This document shows positions 1-8,724 of a stretch of 64,000 nt of DNA, piece by piece. Position numbers and translations under genes: made by a program. How positions within the stretch are numbered: position 1 is the stretch's first letter; the number at the start of each line of letters is the position of its first letter. Source of the stretch: Desulfocapsaceae bacterium (GTDB taxonomy: Bacteria > Desulfobacterota > Desulfobulbia > Desulfobulbales > Desulfocapsaceae); assembly GCA_031292275.1 (NCBI GenBank), contig JARLHL010000047.1, positions 1 through 64,000 of the forward strand. The letters run 5' to 3'. The notes beneath the pieces are model-generated. The model searched no databases. It was not told the DNA's origin and saw only the letters and a program-made list of their open reading frames with translations.

Positions 1-1
1 T

Positions 2-121
2 CAGATGGAGTCCGTGACCTTTGACATTGATAAAGCCAGGCAGACGCTGGGCGATCATGGCTTCGTCAGAGAAGACTATATCCTGGATGTCGAGTATACG
101 CGCAAATGGGGGGTGCTTTAA
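2..121 (+). CDS. C-terminal end of an unidentified protein (partial)
   Basis: An open frame enters from the left edge and runs 39 codons to a TAA at 119-121. The visible tail ends in DYILDVEYTRKWGVL. Codon use resembles the neighbouring genes and the direction matches the next gene. I do not recognise the family from this short tail, and no domain can be assigned. It could also be a chance frame, but no other frame is open across the segment in a gene-like way. Confidence 0.5.
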   Translation, partial: QMESVTFDIDKARQTLGDHGFVREDYILDVEYTRKWGVL

Positions 122-226
122 AGGGAATCGGCGGATCGGCAACCGGACGGGGAGGAGCCAGGGCCCTTCCGCCCCTGCACCAGATCCTGAAATGATGGTC
201 CATGTAATCGCCCTTTTGAATTCTTG

Positions 227-1324
227 ATGTATCCCATGTCCGAAGCCGTACGCAGTCATTATGAAACCTATCCCTATCCTTCCTATCCGCTGGCGGCCTC
301 GGTCCGTCGCTGCGACACCTATGCCCTGAATCTTGAGGCCCTCTGGGCCCGGTTCAATGGCCGCCTGCCGCCGTCTGAGGCCAGGCGCATCCTGATTGCC
401 GGCTGCGGCAGCTTTTCTCCCTATCCCTTTGCGGTGGCCAATCCCCATACTCCGGTCACCGCTTTGGACCTCTCCCGGTGCAGCCTGAGGCGGGCGCGTC
501 TGCATTGCCTGCTGCATGGTCACCTAAACGTCACCTTCACTGCCGCCGATCTCTGTGACGGCCAGGCTGTCGCCGGCAGATTCGGGCTGATCGATGCCTA
601 CGGCGTCCTCCATCATCTTGGTGATCCGCTGGAAGGCCTGAAGGCTCTCGCCGTGCGGCTTGCGGAGGGAGGCATCATCCGGGTCATGCTCTACAGCCGC
701 TTTACCCGGGGTGAGGAGGAGTCCATTCGCAGGGCCTTCAGGTTCCTGAAAATCAGGGATCCCGGTGCCGTACGGCGGTTGATGGCCAGGGCCAGGCCCG
801 ATTCAAGGCTGCGGCGGTTCCAGATGCATTCTGCCGATGCCGCCTCTGCCTCAGGGCTTGCGGATGCCCTGCTGCATCCCTGTGTCCATACCTTCCGCAT
901 CGACCAATGTCTGGATCTGGTGGACAACGCAGGTCTGCAACCCTTGCTTTTTGCCCATTCCATGGCCCTGGAGAATGTGGATGAGGAGGTTGAACGTATC
1001 CGTCTGCTGGAATCCCAGGGGCGCTCGCCCGGCAATTTTGTCCTCTATCTGGGCCGCAAGGCTGGAGGTGGCCGGCGGGAGACGGATGGCGGCGATCTTC
1101 TGTTGCTCAACCCCTGCCTGCGTGGCAGTGTAGGGATGCTTTCATTCGGAAGTCTGCGGATCGTCCCCCGACTCGGTCACCCGACACCGCCCATCGCGGG
1201 CAGCCAGAGGCGGTTCCTGCGCCGATTCCTGCAGCCTGTGGCCTGGAAATCCCTGTCGCCCGAGGACCGGATGGCTGCCAGTGGGTATCTTCAGGCCCTT
1301 TTCCTGCTGAAATTTTCGCCCTGA
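227..1324 (+). CDS. class I SAM-dependent methyltransferase
   Basis: About 365 residues. The N-terminal part carries the YETYPYPSYP signature seen at the start of a group of Rossmann-fold methyltransferases. Motif I follows at about residue 57 (ILIAGCGSF), then an acidic strand end (ALDLS, about residue 80), and a motif IV/post-region with YGVLHHLGDPLEGL. These elements indicate binding of S-adenosylmethionine by a soluble class I fold; the substrate cannot be told. A C-terminal extension of about 100 residues has no motif I know. No strong ribosome site precedes the start: TTG 224, ATG 227 and ATG 236 are all possible, and 227 is chosen by convention. A CDF transporter follows on the same strand after 178 bases. 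Confidence 0.8.
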   Translation: MYPMSEAVRSHYETYPYPSYPLAASVRRCDTYALNLEALWARFNGRLPPSEARRILIAGCGSFSPYPFAVANPHTPVTALDLSRCSLRRARLHCLLHGHLNVTFTAADLCDGQAVAGRFGLIDAYGVLHHLGDPLEGLKALAVRLAEGGIIRVMLYSRFTRGEEESIRRAFRFLKIRDPGAVRRLMARARPDSRLRRFQMHSADAASASGLADALLHPCVHTFRIDQCLDLVDNAGLQPLLFAHSMALENVDEEVERIRLLESQGRSPGNFVLYLGRKAGGGRRETDGGDLLLLNPCLRGSVGMLSFGSLRIVPRLGHPTPPIAGSQRRFLRRFLQPVAWKSLSPEDRMAASGYLQALFLLKFSP

Positions 1325-1459
1325 TACTGCCTTCATAATTTTCCCCTGCCGGAAATATATTGGAAAAAAGGTGGAAAACAAAGGGGAGAAACGTTTACAA
1401 TGACCGTGTCCAGGGAATGGGAGCGAGAAGCCAGTTATCCACTCAGCAGAGCAGAATAT

Positions 1460-1494
1460 CCGACCGGTAAGTCGTCCTGTCCGGTTTTTTTCAA
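1460..1494 (+). terminator. weak terminator-like hairpin after the methyltransferase gene
   Basis: A five-base stem (ACCGG/CCGGT) is followed directly by a run of seven T. The stem is short, so this is a tentative Rho-independent terminator for the methyltransferase gene, sitting just upstream of the CDF transporter start. Confidence 0.3.
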
Positions 1495-1502
1495 TTTTTG
1501 AT

Positions 1503-2351
1503 ATGAGTGCAAAAATACACGTTGTCCGGCTGTCAATCCTGTCGAATATCAGCCTGATCATCATGAAGGTCGGCGCCGGGATCATGAGCGGGTCGGTGAG
1601 CATCCTCTCCGAGGCCATCCATTCGTCCATGGATCTGATGGCATCGATGGTGGCTTACTATTCTGTGAAGGTCTCCGACCTGCCCGCCGATGATGAGCAC
1701 CCGTATGGCCACGGGAAATTTGAAAATGTTTCCGGTGTGATAGAGGCGCTGCTGATCATCGTCGCCGCCGTCTGGATTATTGTCGAGGCGGCGCAGAAGA
1801 TCTTCAAGGACATGGAGATCCAATCCCTCGAGATCAGTATCGGGGTAATGCTGATCTCGTCATTGATGAATTATTATGTTTCCGGAAGATTGTACAGGGT
1901 GGCAAAAGAGACCGGCTCCGTGGCCATTGAGGCGGATGCCCTCCATCTGAGGACCGATGTCTACACCTCGGCAGGGGTGGCCGCAGGCCTTGCCCTCATC
2001 TGGCTGACGGGAAAGAGGATATTCGACCCCATCGCCGCTATTCTGGTGGCCCTTTATATCCTCAAGGAGGCCTATATCCTTCTCCGCAAGGCTTTTCTTC
2101 CTTTGCTGGATATCTCCTGGGATCCTCAGGAGATATCCAGGCTGGAGGGGATCATTGCCGAGTCCGGCGTCAAGTTTCATGGCCTGAAGACCAGGAGGTC
2201 GGGAAACTACCGTTTCGTCGAGTTCCATATCGAGATGCCTCAGAAGATGCCGCTGGCCGAGGTCCATGAAATCTGCGATAAACTTGAGGCCGCAGTGGGG
2301 AGGGAGTTCGATCAGACCGATGTCTCCATCCACCCCGAACCGACATCCTGA
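1503..2351 (+). CDS. cation diffusion facilitator (CDF) family metal transporter
   Basis: Inner-membrane exporter of divalent metals such as Zn, Fe, Mn or Co, of 282 residues, usual for the bacterial FieF/MamM-like CDF group. The two metal-site motifs on transmembrane helices 2 and 5 are visible: IHSSMD (HxxxD) near residue 40 and HLRTD (HxxxD) near residue 150. The conserved loop DDEHPYGHGKFEN is near residue 61. Five to six hydrophobic helices fill the first 200 residues, and the last 75 residues form the cytoplasmic ferredoxin-like domain (VKFHGLKTRRSGN, then FVEFHIEM). The transported metal cannot be fixed from sequence, but HxxxD rather than DxxxD at both sites fits Zn or Cd better than Fe. 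No clear ribosome site precedes the ATG. Confidence 0.9.
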   Translation: MSAKIHVVRLSILSNISLIIMKVGAGIMSGSVSILSEAIHSSMDLMASMVAYYSVKVSDLPADDEHPYGHGKFENVSGVIEALLIIVAAVWIIVEAAQKIFKDMEIQSLEISIGVMLISSLMNYYVSGRLYRVAKETGSVAIEADALHLRTDVYTSAGVAAGLALIWLTGKRIFDPIAAILVALYILKEAYILLRKAFLPLLDISWDPQEISRLEGIIAESGVKFHGLKTRRSGNYRFVEFHIEMPQKMPLAEVHEICDKLEAAVGREFDQTDVSIHPEPTS

Positions 2352-2414
2352 TCCGGCCAGGAAAGCGCGAGAGCAGGATGTCGCCCTTCCTTGCAGAAAG
2401 AGTGCGGCCTTTCC

Positions 2415-3098
2415 TCAGCGCAGGATAAAGCCCAGCACCTTCAGATTGCCGGCCCAGGTGCTCCATGGGCCCGACTTGAAGGAGGCAGTCATATGCGTCG
2501 GGTTGTAGAGGACCGTGGCATCCTTATCCAGGTGGCATTTACGGTCATAGTTGGTATGGCTGATCCGCAGTCTCCAGGTTCCGTCTCCATTGGCCCAGGC
2601 CTGCTCCACGTATACCGGATGGCCGGTGGGCATGCCGCGCCTTGAATTGGCATCAAGAACCATGACTGAACCCGGTACCGGCCTGGCCGTGGTGTTCCCG
2701 GAACGTTTGGCGCAGGAATACCATTGCACCGGGCTGGTGTCGCCCAGCCGGCAGGTTATCAGGCCGGTACGGCAGCGGGCATAGATCAGGCTCTGCGGCT
2801 GGCAGCGGCCGACGGTATGATGCCCCTTCCTGCTGGTTTTTACCCCTCCCGGCTGCAGGTTGAAGCACTGGCTGCGGTCACGCTCGCTGAGGCGTATTTT
2901 CTGTTCGTCAAGTCCCGGCAGGAAGGTGTCATTCTGCGCGGTCTGGCCCTTCTCTTCAACTCCACTGGCTGGCTGTTCCTGTGCCGTCACCGGCGGAGCA
3001 GGCTCCACCGAAGAGGGAGACTGCGCGCAGCCTGCAGTCAGCAGCAGGCAGGCAAGCAGGGTACTGAGTCGAGGGGATATCGGTTTTTGATTATTCAT
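2415..3098 (-). CDS. putative secreted lipoprotein, cysteine-containing, unknown function
   Basis: A 227-residue protein starting MNNQKPIS, with a hydrophobic N-terminus ending LLLTAGC, a near-consensus lipobox, so probably a lipoprotein. A proline/glutamate-rich linker follows. A C-terminal region from about residue 75 has several cysteines and the sequence YNPTHMTASFKSGPWSTWAG. I do not recognise the family. A longer in-frame start exists 31 codons upstream (3191), but it would bury the signal sequence, so 3098 is preferred. It converges with the CDF gene, with 63 bases between the stops. Confidence 0.6.
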   Translation of the reverse strand: MNNQKPISPRLSTLLACLLLTAGCAQSPSSVEPAPPVTAQEQPASGVEEKGQTAQNDTFLPGLDEQKIRLSERDRSQCFNLQPGGVKTSRKGHHTVGRCQPQSLIYARCRTGLITCRLGDTSPVQWYSCAKRSGNTTARPVPGSVMVLDANSRRGMPTGHPVYVEQAWANGDGTWRLRISHTNYDRKCHLDKDATVLYNPTHMTASFKSGPWSTWAGNLKVLGFILR

Positions 3099-3238
3099 AG
3101 GCGGCTGCAGAGGTTGAATTGAATCGGTATAAAGACGCCTCCCCTGCGTTGCACCTTTTGCTGGAGAAATGCAGGGGAAATGCCTTCGCAACAGTTGCCT
3201 TGCGTCAGAAAAATTTTCAGAATATTACCTGGTATCTC

Positions 3239-3796
3239 TTATTGAGGATTGGCGGCCTTATTCAAAAGAAGGTCGTTGTTTCTGATCAGGTCAGTGTCCT
3301 TTCCTGCCAGGCTTTTGGATTTCTTCCAGAACTGTATTGCCTGTTCGGTGGCGCCCAGAGAATATTTCGCCCGGCCCATCGCGTTCCAGTACCAGCCGTT
3401 CCTGGGCTCGATCCGCAGGGCCCGCTCAAGGAGCATTTCCGCCCGGGCCGAGTCTCCTTTCTTCAAGGCCTGTTCCGCATCCTGATAAAGAGAACGTGCC
3501 GGTCCTTGCTGCGGTTTTATCCCGGGCTCCTGAACCTCTTTCTGAACAGGCGCAGCAGGCTCTTCCCGCTTGATTATCTCCCTCTGCGGCTCCTCAGGCA
3601 GCCTCATCTGTTCTTCCCACTGGGGAGGCGGTGGCGGCGGTTGAGGTTGGGGCTGGGGCTGGGGCCGGGACTTGACCTTTTCGACCGGCGGCGGCTGAGC
3701 AGGGGGCTGCTGATAACGGGCACAGCCGTGAAATGCCAGAGAGGCTACAAGCAGCAGCAGAAAGGTGTGCAGGCTTTTGCGAAGGTGAGTTGGCAT
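3239..3796 (-). CDS. TPR lipoprotein, likely activator of class A PBP (LpoP-like)
   Basis: A 185-residue protein with a signal peptide ending FHGC, a plausible though non-consensus lipobox. A long proline/glutamine/glutamate-rich disordered linker follows (a PQ repeat about residues 40-60), then a C-terminal TPR segment (YQDAEQALKKGDSARAEMLLERAL). The start at 3796 is preceded by GGAGAG; longer in-frame starts lie inside the upstream gene. The gene lies 22 bases downstream of the class A penicillin-binding protein, same strand. In Pseudomonas aeruginosa, the lipoprotein LpoP, with the same layout (lipid anchor, disordered linker, TPR) and the same position behind ponB, stimulates PBP1b. By synteny and architecture this is probably its counterpart, anchored in the outer membrane. 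No direct evidence of activity. Confidence 0.75.
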   Translation of the reverse strand: MPTHLRKSLHTFLLLLVASLAFHGCARYQQPPAQPPPVEKVKSRPQPQPQPQPPPPPPQWEEQMRLPEEPQREIIKREEPAAPVQKEVQEPGIKPQQGPARSLYQDAEQALKKGDSARAEMLLERALRIEPRNGWYWNAMGRAKYSLGATEQAIQFWKKSKSLAGKDTDLIRNNDLLLNKAANPQ

Positions 3797-3818
3797 GTGT
3801 CGCTTCTCTCCATGTGGG

Positions 3819-6137
3819 TTACTGGAATTGCCTTTCGGAAGTCTGGAAAGCATCGGGAATTGTGGCCGGAGTCTGAATTGTGGCCGGAGTCTGCGCAGGC
3901 GGGTGGGGAGGTGCCTCCGTTGGAATAAAGGGCAATCGACGGCCATCCGGACTATTTTCCCAAACGATCCCCGGCGGTTCGCTGAGTTCCAGGGGTTCTG
4001 GATTGAGCCCCTGCATGATCCGGCCCCAGATGACCATAGCCCCGGTAGCGCCGGTCATCCCTGCCGGTTTGTTGTCATCCCGTCCGAGCCAGACCACAGC
4101 CAGTCTGTCGCCTGTAAAGCCGGCAAACCAGCTGTCGCGTAGATCTTCCGAGGAGCCGGTTTTGCCGGCAATGGCCAGACTGGCGGGTAAATAGGAAGAA
4201 AGCGCCCTGGCGGTCCCTTCCCGGACAACGTATTGCAGAGCGCTGTTGAGCAGAAAGACTGCCTGCGGGGAAAACCGCTGCTCCACGGAGAGCCCGTAGC
4301 GTTTGATAACCGTGCGGTCAGCGGCCATCACACTGTTGATAGCCCTCTGCGGCACATAGAATCCGCCGGAGGCCAGGGTCTGGAACATCTGCGCGACTTC
4401 CAGCGGTGAGGGCGAGGCGGCTCCGAGCAGGAAAGAGGGATAGGGGGGGAAGGTCCCCGGCAGACCCAGGAGCCCGGCGGTTTGAATCACCTTGTCCAGA
4501 CCGACGCCCAGGCCCAGATTCACCGTCGCCAGGTTGTAAGAGTGGGCAAGTGCCTGATACAGCGGTACCTGACCGTGTTCCCGTCTGTCAAAGTTTTTTG
4601 GTTTCCAGATGCGGCCGCTGGCCTCGGTCAGGACCACGGGGCTGTCCTGCAACGGGCTGGTCAGAGAATAACCATTGGTGAGGGCGGTAAGATAAACCGC
4701 GGCCTTGATCAGCGAGCCCATGGGCCGTTTGGCATCGAGGGCCCGGTTGAATCCAGCTTCCATTGGGATCCGGCCGCCTGCTATGGCCTGGATTTCTCCG
4801 TTTTCCCGATTGGTTATTACAACCGCTCCCTGAATATTTTTGTGTTTGTGGGCCTTTTCCAGGGCGGAGATGCCTGCCTCCAGCTGTCGTTCGACCTGCA
4901 GCTGTACCTGGGGATCAAGGGTGGTCATGATCTGCAGGCCGCTGGAGGTCAGATCTTCGTCATGATATTCCTGGCGCAGCTGACGGCGGACCAGGTCTAT
5001 GAAGGCCGGAAAGCGGTCCACTCCCCCCACCACCGGACCCGATTGAATCAGGGGAGAGGCGATGGCCCGGTCGTACTCCTCCTGTTTGATCAGTCCCTGG
5101 GCCAGCATGACATCCAGGACCACCTTCCTTCGTTTCAGGCAGCGCTCGGGGTTTCTCCGGGGGTCGAAATAGGAGGGGCCCTTGACCAGGCCGACCAGAA
5201 CGGCGATCTGCTCAGGGGCGAGATCCTGGATATTGCGGCGGAAATAAAACTGGCTGGCCAGACCGAAGCCGTGGATGGCCCGGTTGCCGTCCTGGCCAAG
5301 GAAGATCTCGTTGGCATAAGTGGTCAGGATCTCGTCCTTGCTGTAGTGTCTTTCCAGAAGGAGGGCCATGATGGCCTCGCTGATCTTACGCTTCAGGGTC
5401 CGTTCATTGGTCAGAAAATAGTTCTTCACCAGCTGCTGGGTCAGCGTGCTCCCTCCCTGGACCGCATCACGGGTTCGGATATCGATGGCGATGGCCCTGA
5501 GAATGGCGACAGGCGAGATGCCTCCGTGCGTATAGAATCCCTGATCCTCAACCGCCAGCAGGGTCTTGACCAGCAGGTCGGGGAGGTCTGAGCGAGTGAG
5601 GATGATCCTGTCTTCGTTCTCGCGGGGATGAAAACTCCCTATCCTGGCCGGATCAATCCGGATCAGGGATAGAGGGGCATGGGATTCGGCGTCGGTGAGT
5701 TCCTGAACTCTATTGCCGGCGAAGGACAGGTTTATCTGCGTGGATTTCTCCAGTCCTGAAGGATAGGTGAAATCCCTGGTGACTATATGAAAGACGTTCC
5801 CTTTCCGATTATAGCCGCCGGGGGCCGTCACCTTTTCTTCCAGGCGATAGCCGGCCAGTTGCAGTTCCTGTTCCAGCATTTCAGGGGTGAACGCCAATCC
5901 GGGAAAGAGCTCCAGGGGCCGGGCATAGACCACGGCCGGCAGCGACCAGCGTTTAACATTAAATTTCTGCTGGATCTCGGCATCCATTTGCTTTATGGTG
6001 GGCATAAGCATGACGCCAGCCATAAGGCAGGCAGCCAGGATCAGGACCAGGAAAAGGATGCCCGCGATAAGAAAAATCGAAGGTCTCCGCCGTATTTTTT
6101 GGGTCTCTTTCATAGTAGATGGATTTTTAAAGGACAT
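3819..6137 (-). CDS. mrcB: bifunctional class A penicillin-binding protein 1B
   Basis: Peptidoglycan synthase with both glycan-polymerising and peptide cross-linking domains, 772 residues. A cytoplasmic arginine-rich stretch and one membrane helix (about 20-45) come first. A UvrB-2-homology-like region follows, then the GT51 domain with the catalytic Glu in AVEDQGFYTHGG (about 195) and GGSTLTQQLVKN. The transpeptidase domain carries SLIK (SxxK, about 474), SYN (about 531) and KTGSS (about 660). Length and motif order match PBP1b rather than PBP1a. It is followed by an LpoP-like lipoprotein and is divergent from mtgA, giving a small murein-synthesis cluster. ATG 6137 and ATG 6113 are both possible starts; neither has a strong ribosome site. 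Confidence 0.93.
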   Translation of the reverse strand: MSFKNPSTMKETQKIRRRPSIFLIAGILFLVLILAACLMAGVMLMPTIKQMDAEIQQKFNVKRWSLPAVVYARPLELFPGLAFTPEMLEQELQLAGYRLEEKVTAPGGYNRKGNVFHIVTRDFTYPSGLEKSTQINLSFAGNRVQELTDAESHAPLSLIRIDPARIGSFHPRENEDRIILTRSDLPDLLVKTLLAVEDQGFYTHGGISPVAILRAIAIDIRTRDAVQGGSTLTQQLVKNYFLTNERTLKRKISEAIMALLLERHYSKDEILTTYANEIFLGQDGNRAIHGFGLASQFYFRRNIQDLAPEQIAVLVGLVKGPSYFDPRRNPERCLKRRKVVLDVMLAQGLIKQEEYDRAIASPLIQSGPVVGGVDRFPAFIDLVRRQLRQEYHDEDLTSSGLQIMTTLDPQVQLQVERQLEAGISALEKAHKHKNIQGAVVITNRENGEIQAIAGGRIPMEAGFNRALDAKRPMGSLIKAAVYLTALTNGYSLTSPLQDSPVVLTEASGRIWKPKNFDRREHGQVPLYQALAHSYNLATVNLGLGVGLDKVIQTAGLLGLPGTFPPYPSFLLGAASPSPLEVAQMFQTLASGGFYVPQRAINSVMAADRTVIKRYGLSVEQRFSPQAVFLLNSALQYVVREGTARALSSYLPASLAIAGKTGSSEDLRDSWFAGFTGDRLAVVWLGRDDNKPAGMTGATGAMVIWGRIMQGLNPEPLELSEPPGIVWENSPDGRRLPFIPTEAPPHPPAQTPATIQTPATIPDAFQTSERQFQ

Positions 6138-6388
6138 TACAAAACCCTACTCTAAACTCTTCCGGCGAATTCTTCATTAAAATGCTTGCATTCAGGTGAT
6201 ATTTTCTCACCTACAGCAAGGAAATATCCCTCCGGGTGACCTTTGGAATGTGTATTTGATTTGCTTATTTTTTTTCCAGGGTTACTGTAATTGGAGGTCA
6301 ATGTGTCCTGATTTCCCCGATCAGGATAGCCTTTTTGAAGGCGTTTCCGGGACAATAATTATTAAGGAAAAGAGGATTGCGGCCTCTG

Positions 6389-7081
6389 ATGGCAAACATT
6401 CTGAGAACCGGCGGCCGCTGTTGTCTGATCCTGGGATTTCTATCCGCACTTGCTGTCCTCTGCCTGCGCTGGATAGTACCGCCGACCAGTGCCGGCATGC
6501 TTGAAGACCGCCTTGGCAGAATACTTGCGGGGAATAAGCCGGGGGCCGTCAGATATCAGTGGGTGGACTGGAAGGATATTTCACCGTACCTGCCGTTGGC
6601 CGTAGTGGCTGCAGAGGACCAGAAGTTCCCCTTTCACCGGGGATTCGATGTGGATTCCATGAGAAAAGCCGTGGCGGCGTACAGGGACAATCACCGGCTC
6701 CGCGGCGCCAGCACCATTACCCAGCAGGTGGCGAAAAATCTCTTTCTTTGGCCGGGCAGGAGCTTTATCAGAAAAGGAATTGAGGCCTATTTCACGCTCC
6801 TGCTGGAGGCCTTGTGGCCCAAGGAGCGCATTCTGGAGGTGTACGTGAATATTGTCCAGTTCGGTGACGGCATCTATGGTGTGCAGGCGGCGGCGACTGC
6901 ACTCATGGGTAAATCGCCTGCAGATCTGACCGAAAACGATGCTGCCCTGCTGGCGGCTGTCTTGCCGAATCCTCTGCTGCTGAAGGTAAGCAGGCCATCC
7001 GGTTATGTGCTGGAGAGGCGGCAGTGGATCAGGGAACAGGCCGGGCGTCTGGGTGGGCTGAGTTATCTGAAGAATATGTAG
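6389..7081 (+). CDS. mtgA: monofunctional biosynthetic peptidoglycan transglycosylase
   Basis: About 230 residues, the usual MtgA size. One N-terminal membrane helix (CCLILGFLSALAVLCL) is followed by a single GT51 domain: AAEDQKFPFHRGFD with the catalytic Glu, RGASTITQQVAKNLFLWPGRS, and EVYVNIVQFGDGIYG. It polymerises lipid II into glycan strands at the periplasmic face and has no transpeptidase. ATG 6389 is chosen; an in-frame TTG at 6377 abuts GAGGA too closely to be a good start. It is divergent from the bifunctional PBP gene across about 250 bases, so the two GT51 enzymes could share regulation. The next gene starts only 12 bases after its stop. Confidence 0.9.
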   Translation: MANILRTGGRCCLILGFLSALAVLCLRWIVPPTSAGMLEDRLGRILAGNKPGAVRYQWVDWKDISPYLPLAVVAAEDQKFPFHRGFDVDSMRKAVAAYRDNHRLRGASTITQQVAKNLFLWPGRSFIRKGIEAYFTLLLEALWPKERILEVYVNIVQFGDGIYGVQAAATALMGKSPADLTENDAALLAAVLPNPLLLKVSRPSGYVLERRQWIREQAGRLGGLSYLKNM

Positions 7082-7093
7082 GTGAGGACCAAA

Positions 7094-8446
7094 GTGCTGA
7101 AAATGATACGAAAAACTCTCCCTCATGTCTTGGCGTTACTGCTCTGGGTCTCCTTTTGCCAGGCGGACCTGGTCCGGGCGGCATTTGAAGACCCCCTGGA
7201 GATCCCGCCGGATGTCTTCTGGAGCAATATCAGGATATCTCAGGAGCTTGCCGATTTTTTTGAGAAACGGTCCAATCTCAAGACCGGATTATCGTTGAGC
7301 TATTATGGTGACGAGCGGCCCGCCGCCCTCTACGGAACGCAGATTTATGACGCCGGTCTGCGCCTGATTGCGGATTCGGCTTATTCCCAGAACATCATTG
7401 AGACGTTTTCTCGTAACAGTTCGTCAGGCGCATCCCGCAATTCCCCGCAGATAGCTAAGTCCAGCAATGCCTCAAAGGACGGCATATTCTCCTGGATCCG
7501 GATCGAAGGTTTTGAGCAGCCGCAGTGGTGGAATACCTGGGAATGGTCCATCAAGACCGGCGAGAATGCCTGGTTTGGCAAGGGGGCCCTCCATTATTAC
7601 CGGCAGACCCATGATCCCCAGGGCCTGCAGATCGCCCAGGAAAGGGCGGCCTTTATTCTGGGGCTCCAGGATCAGGACGGGGCGGTCCGGGTGGGGCCGG
7701 TGAATCCGCAGGATAATTTCTGGTGGAATGTCAAATCCACAGAAGACAACGAAAGCGCACTGAATTTTCTTGACGAGATCTATCTGACGACCCATGATCT
7801 TCGTTACAAACAGGCGGCAGATCGGATCTATGAATGGCTTATAACCACAATGTACAACAGGGAGCAGCACCTCTTTTTACGGGGCGAGGTCTTTAAACAG
7901 GACAGCTGGGTGCCGGACGAACTGCAGGTGTTCTCGGCTGACACCACCTCCTGGGCCCCCCTTCAGCGCATCCTTGAAGACCCCCGTTTCGGTCAGAACC
8001 GACGGGACCGCCTGGAGGAGGTGGAGAGGATGCTGGCTGCAACCGTTACGTTGACCGGTATCTTCCAGAATGACATCCTGAAAGGGATCAGCTATTCTCC
8101 TCGTTCAAAGGAGGCGGCTGTGATCTCGGTGGAGTGGTCGTCGCAGCTTGCTCTGCGTTATCTTCAGATGTCTTCTGAATATCATGATGAGGGTGTATTG
8201 GCCAAGGCAATAGAATATCATCAGAAATATGTCGACATGCTCGGGCAGCTGCAGGGATACATTCAGGAAAGCGGGGGAGAGAAAACGGTCCCTGTCGCCG
8301 TCTATCCCGATGGCCGGGTCGCCGGCGACGAACCCCTCTGGGATAATGCGCTTCGCTCCTCTCGTGCCTATGCCTCCATTGCATCCCATCTCTATCTGGG
8401 CTTTGCGCTGCAGCGTTTCGATCCCCTCCTGGACCGGAATATTTAA
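7094..8446 (+). CDS. secreted alpha/alpha-toroid-like protein, possible glycosidase, unknown function
   Basis: About 450 residues with an N-terminal signal peptide (LPHVLALLLWVSFCQADLVRAA). The mature part is rich in W/Y/D repeats typical of six-hairpin glycosidase-like folds: helical repeats with EWSIKTGENAWFGKGALHY, NFLDEIYLTTHDLRY, a DxxSWAPL segment and a final DEPLWDNALRSSRAYAS. I cannot name the family or catalytic residues. GTG 7094 is preferred because GGTGAGG lies six bases upstream; GTG 7082 and ATG 7103 are alternatives. It is closely linked to mtgA (12 bases), which suggests a periplasmic role tied to cell-wall or exopolysaccharide metabolism. That is inference from position. Confidence 0.6.
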   Translation: MLKMIRKTLPHVLALLLWVSFCQADLVRAAFEDPLEIPPDVFWSNIRISQELADFFEKRSNLKTGLSLSYYGDERPAALYGTQIYDAGLRLIADSAYSQNIIETFSRNSSSGASRNSPQIAKSSNASKDGIFSWIRIEGFEQPQWWNTWEWSIKTGENAWFGKGALHYYRQTHDPQGLQIAQERAAFILGLQDQDGAVRVGPVNPQDNFWWNVKSTEDNESALNFLDEIYLTTHDLRYKQAADRIYEWLITTMYNREQHLFLRGEVFKQDSWVPDELQVFSADTTSWAPLQRILEDPRFGQNRRDRLEEVERMLAATVTLTGIFQNDILKGISYSPRSKEAAVISVEWSSQLALRYLQMSSEYHDEGVLAKAIEYHQKYVDMLGQLQGYIQESGGEKTVPVAVYPDGRVAGDEPLWDNALRSSRAYASIASHLYLGFALQRFDPLLDRNI

Positions 8447-8620
8447 ACCGGCATGGCTGGACCAAGCTGGTCGGTCGTCCACAGCAAATTTCGGCATGGC
8501 GAGGCTACGACTCAAACAAGCTTTCGCGGAAGGCTCTTTTGAATAAGGGCCTTTTCGTTCAATCTTTTCGTTATTCTCAAAATTGTATCCTTGGAGGTAG
8601 AGGAAGACTCCGATATTGAT

Positions 8621-8654
8621 TCTCTGCCTGCGGAAAATTTTTCGCAGACAGAGA
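8621..8654. terminator. inverted repeat between convergent genes, possible bidirectional terminator
   Basis: Arms TCTCTG-CTGCG and CGCAG-CAGAGA pair with two single-base interruptions around an A+T-rich loop (AAAATTTTT). It sits in the 278-base gap between the convergent toroid-like gene and the PilZ gene. No long T run follows on either strand, so termination is only probable. Confidence 0.4.
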
Positions 8655-8724
8655 AATTTGAGTGAAAATTCTCCTTATTGAAGAACCCCTGAATACTTCC
8701 CGACAGAAGCACGGACTGCGGACC

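Noticed and set aside
8621-8654. Attachment site or mobile element end suggested by the inverted repeat
   Set aside because: No integrase, target duplication or matching second copy is seen; a terminator between convergent genes is simpler.
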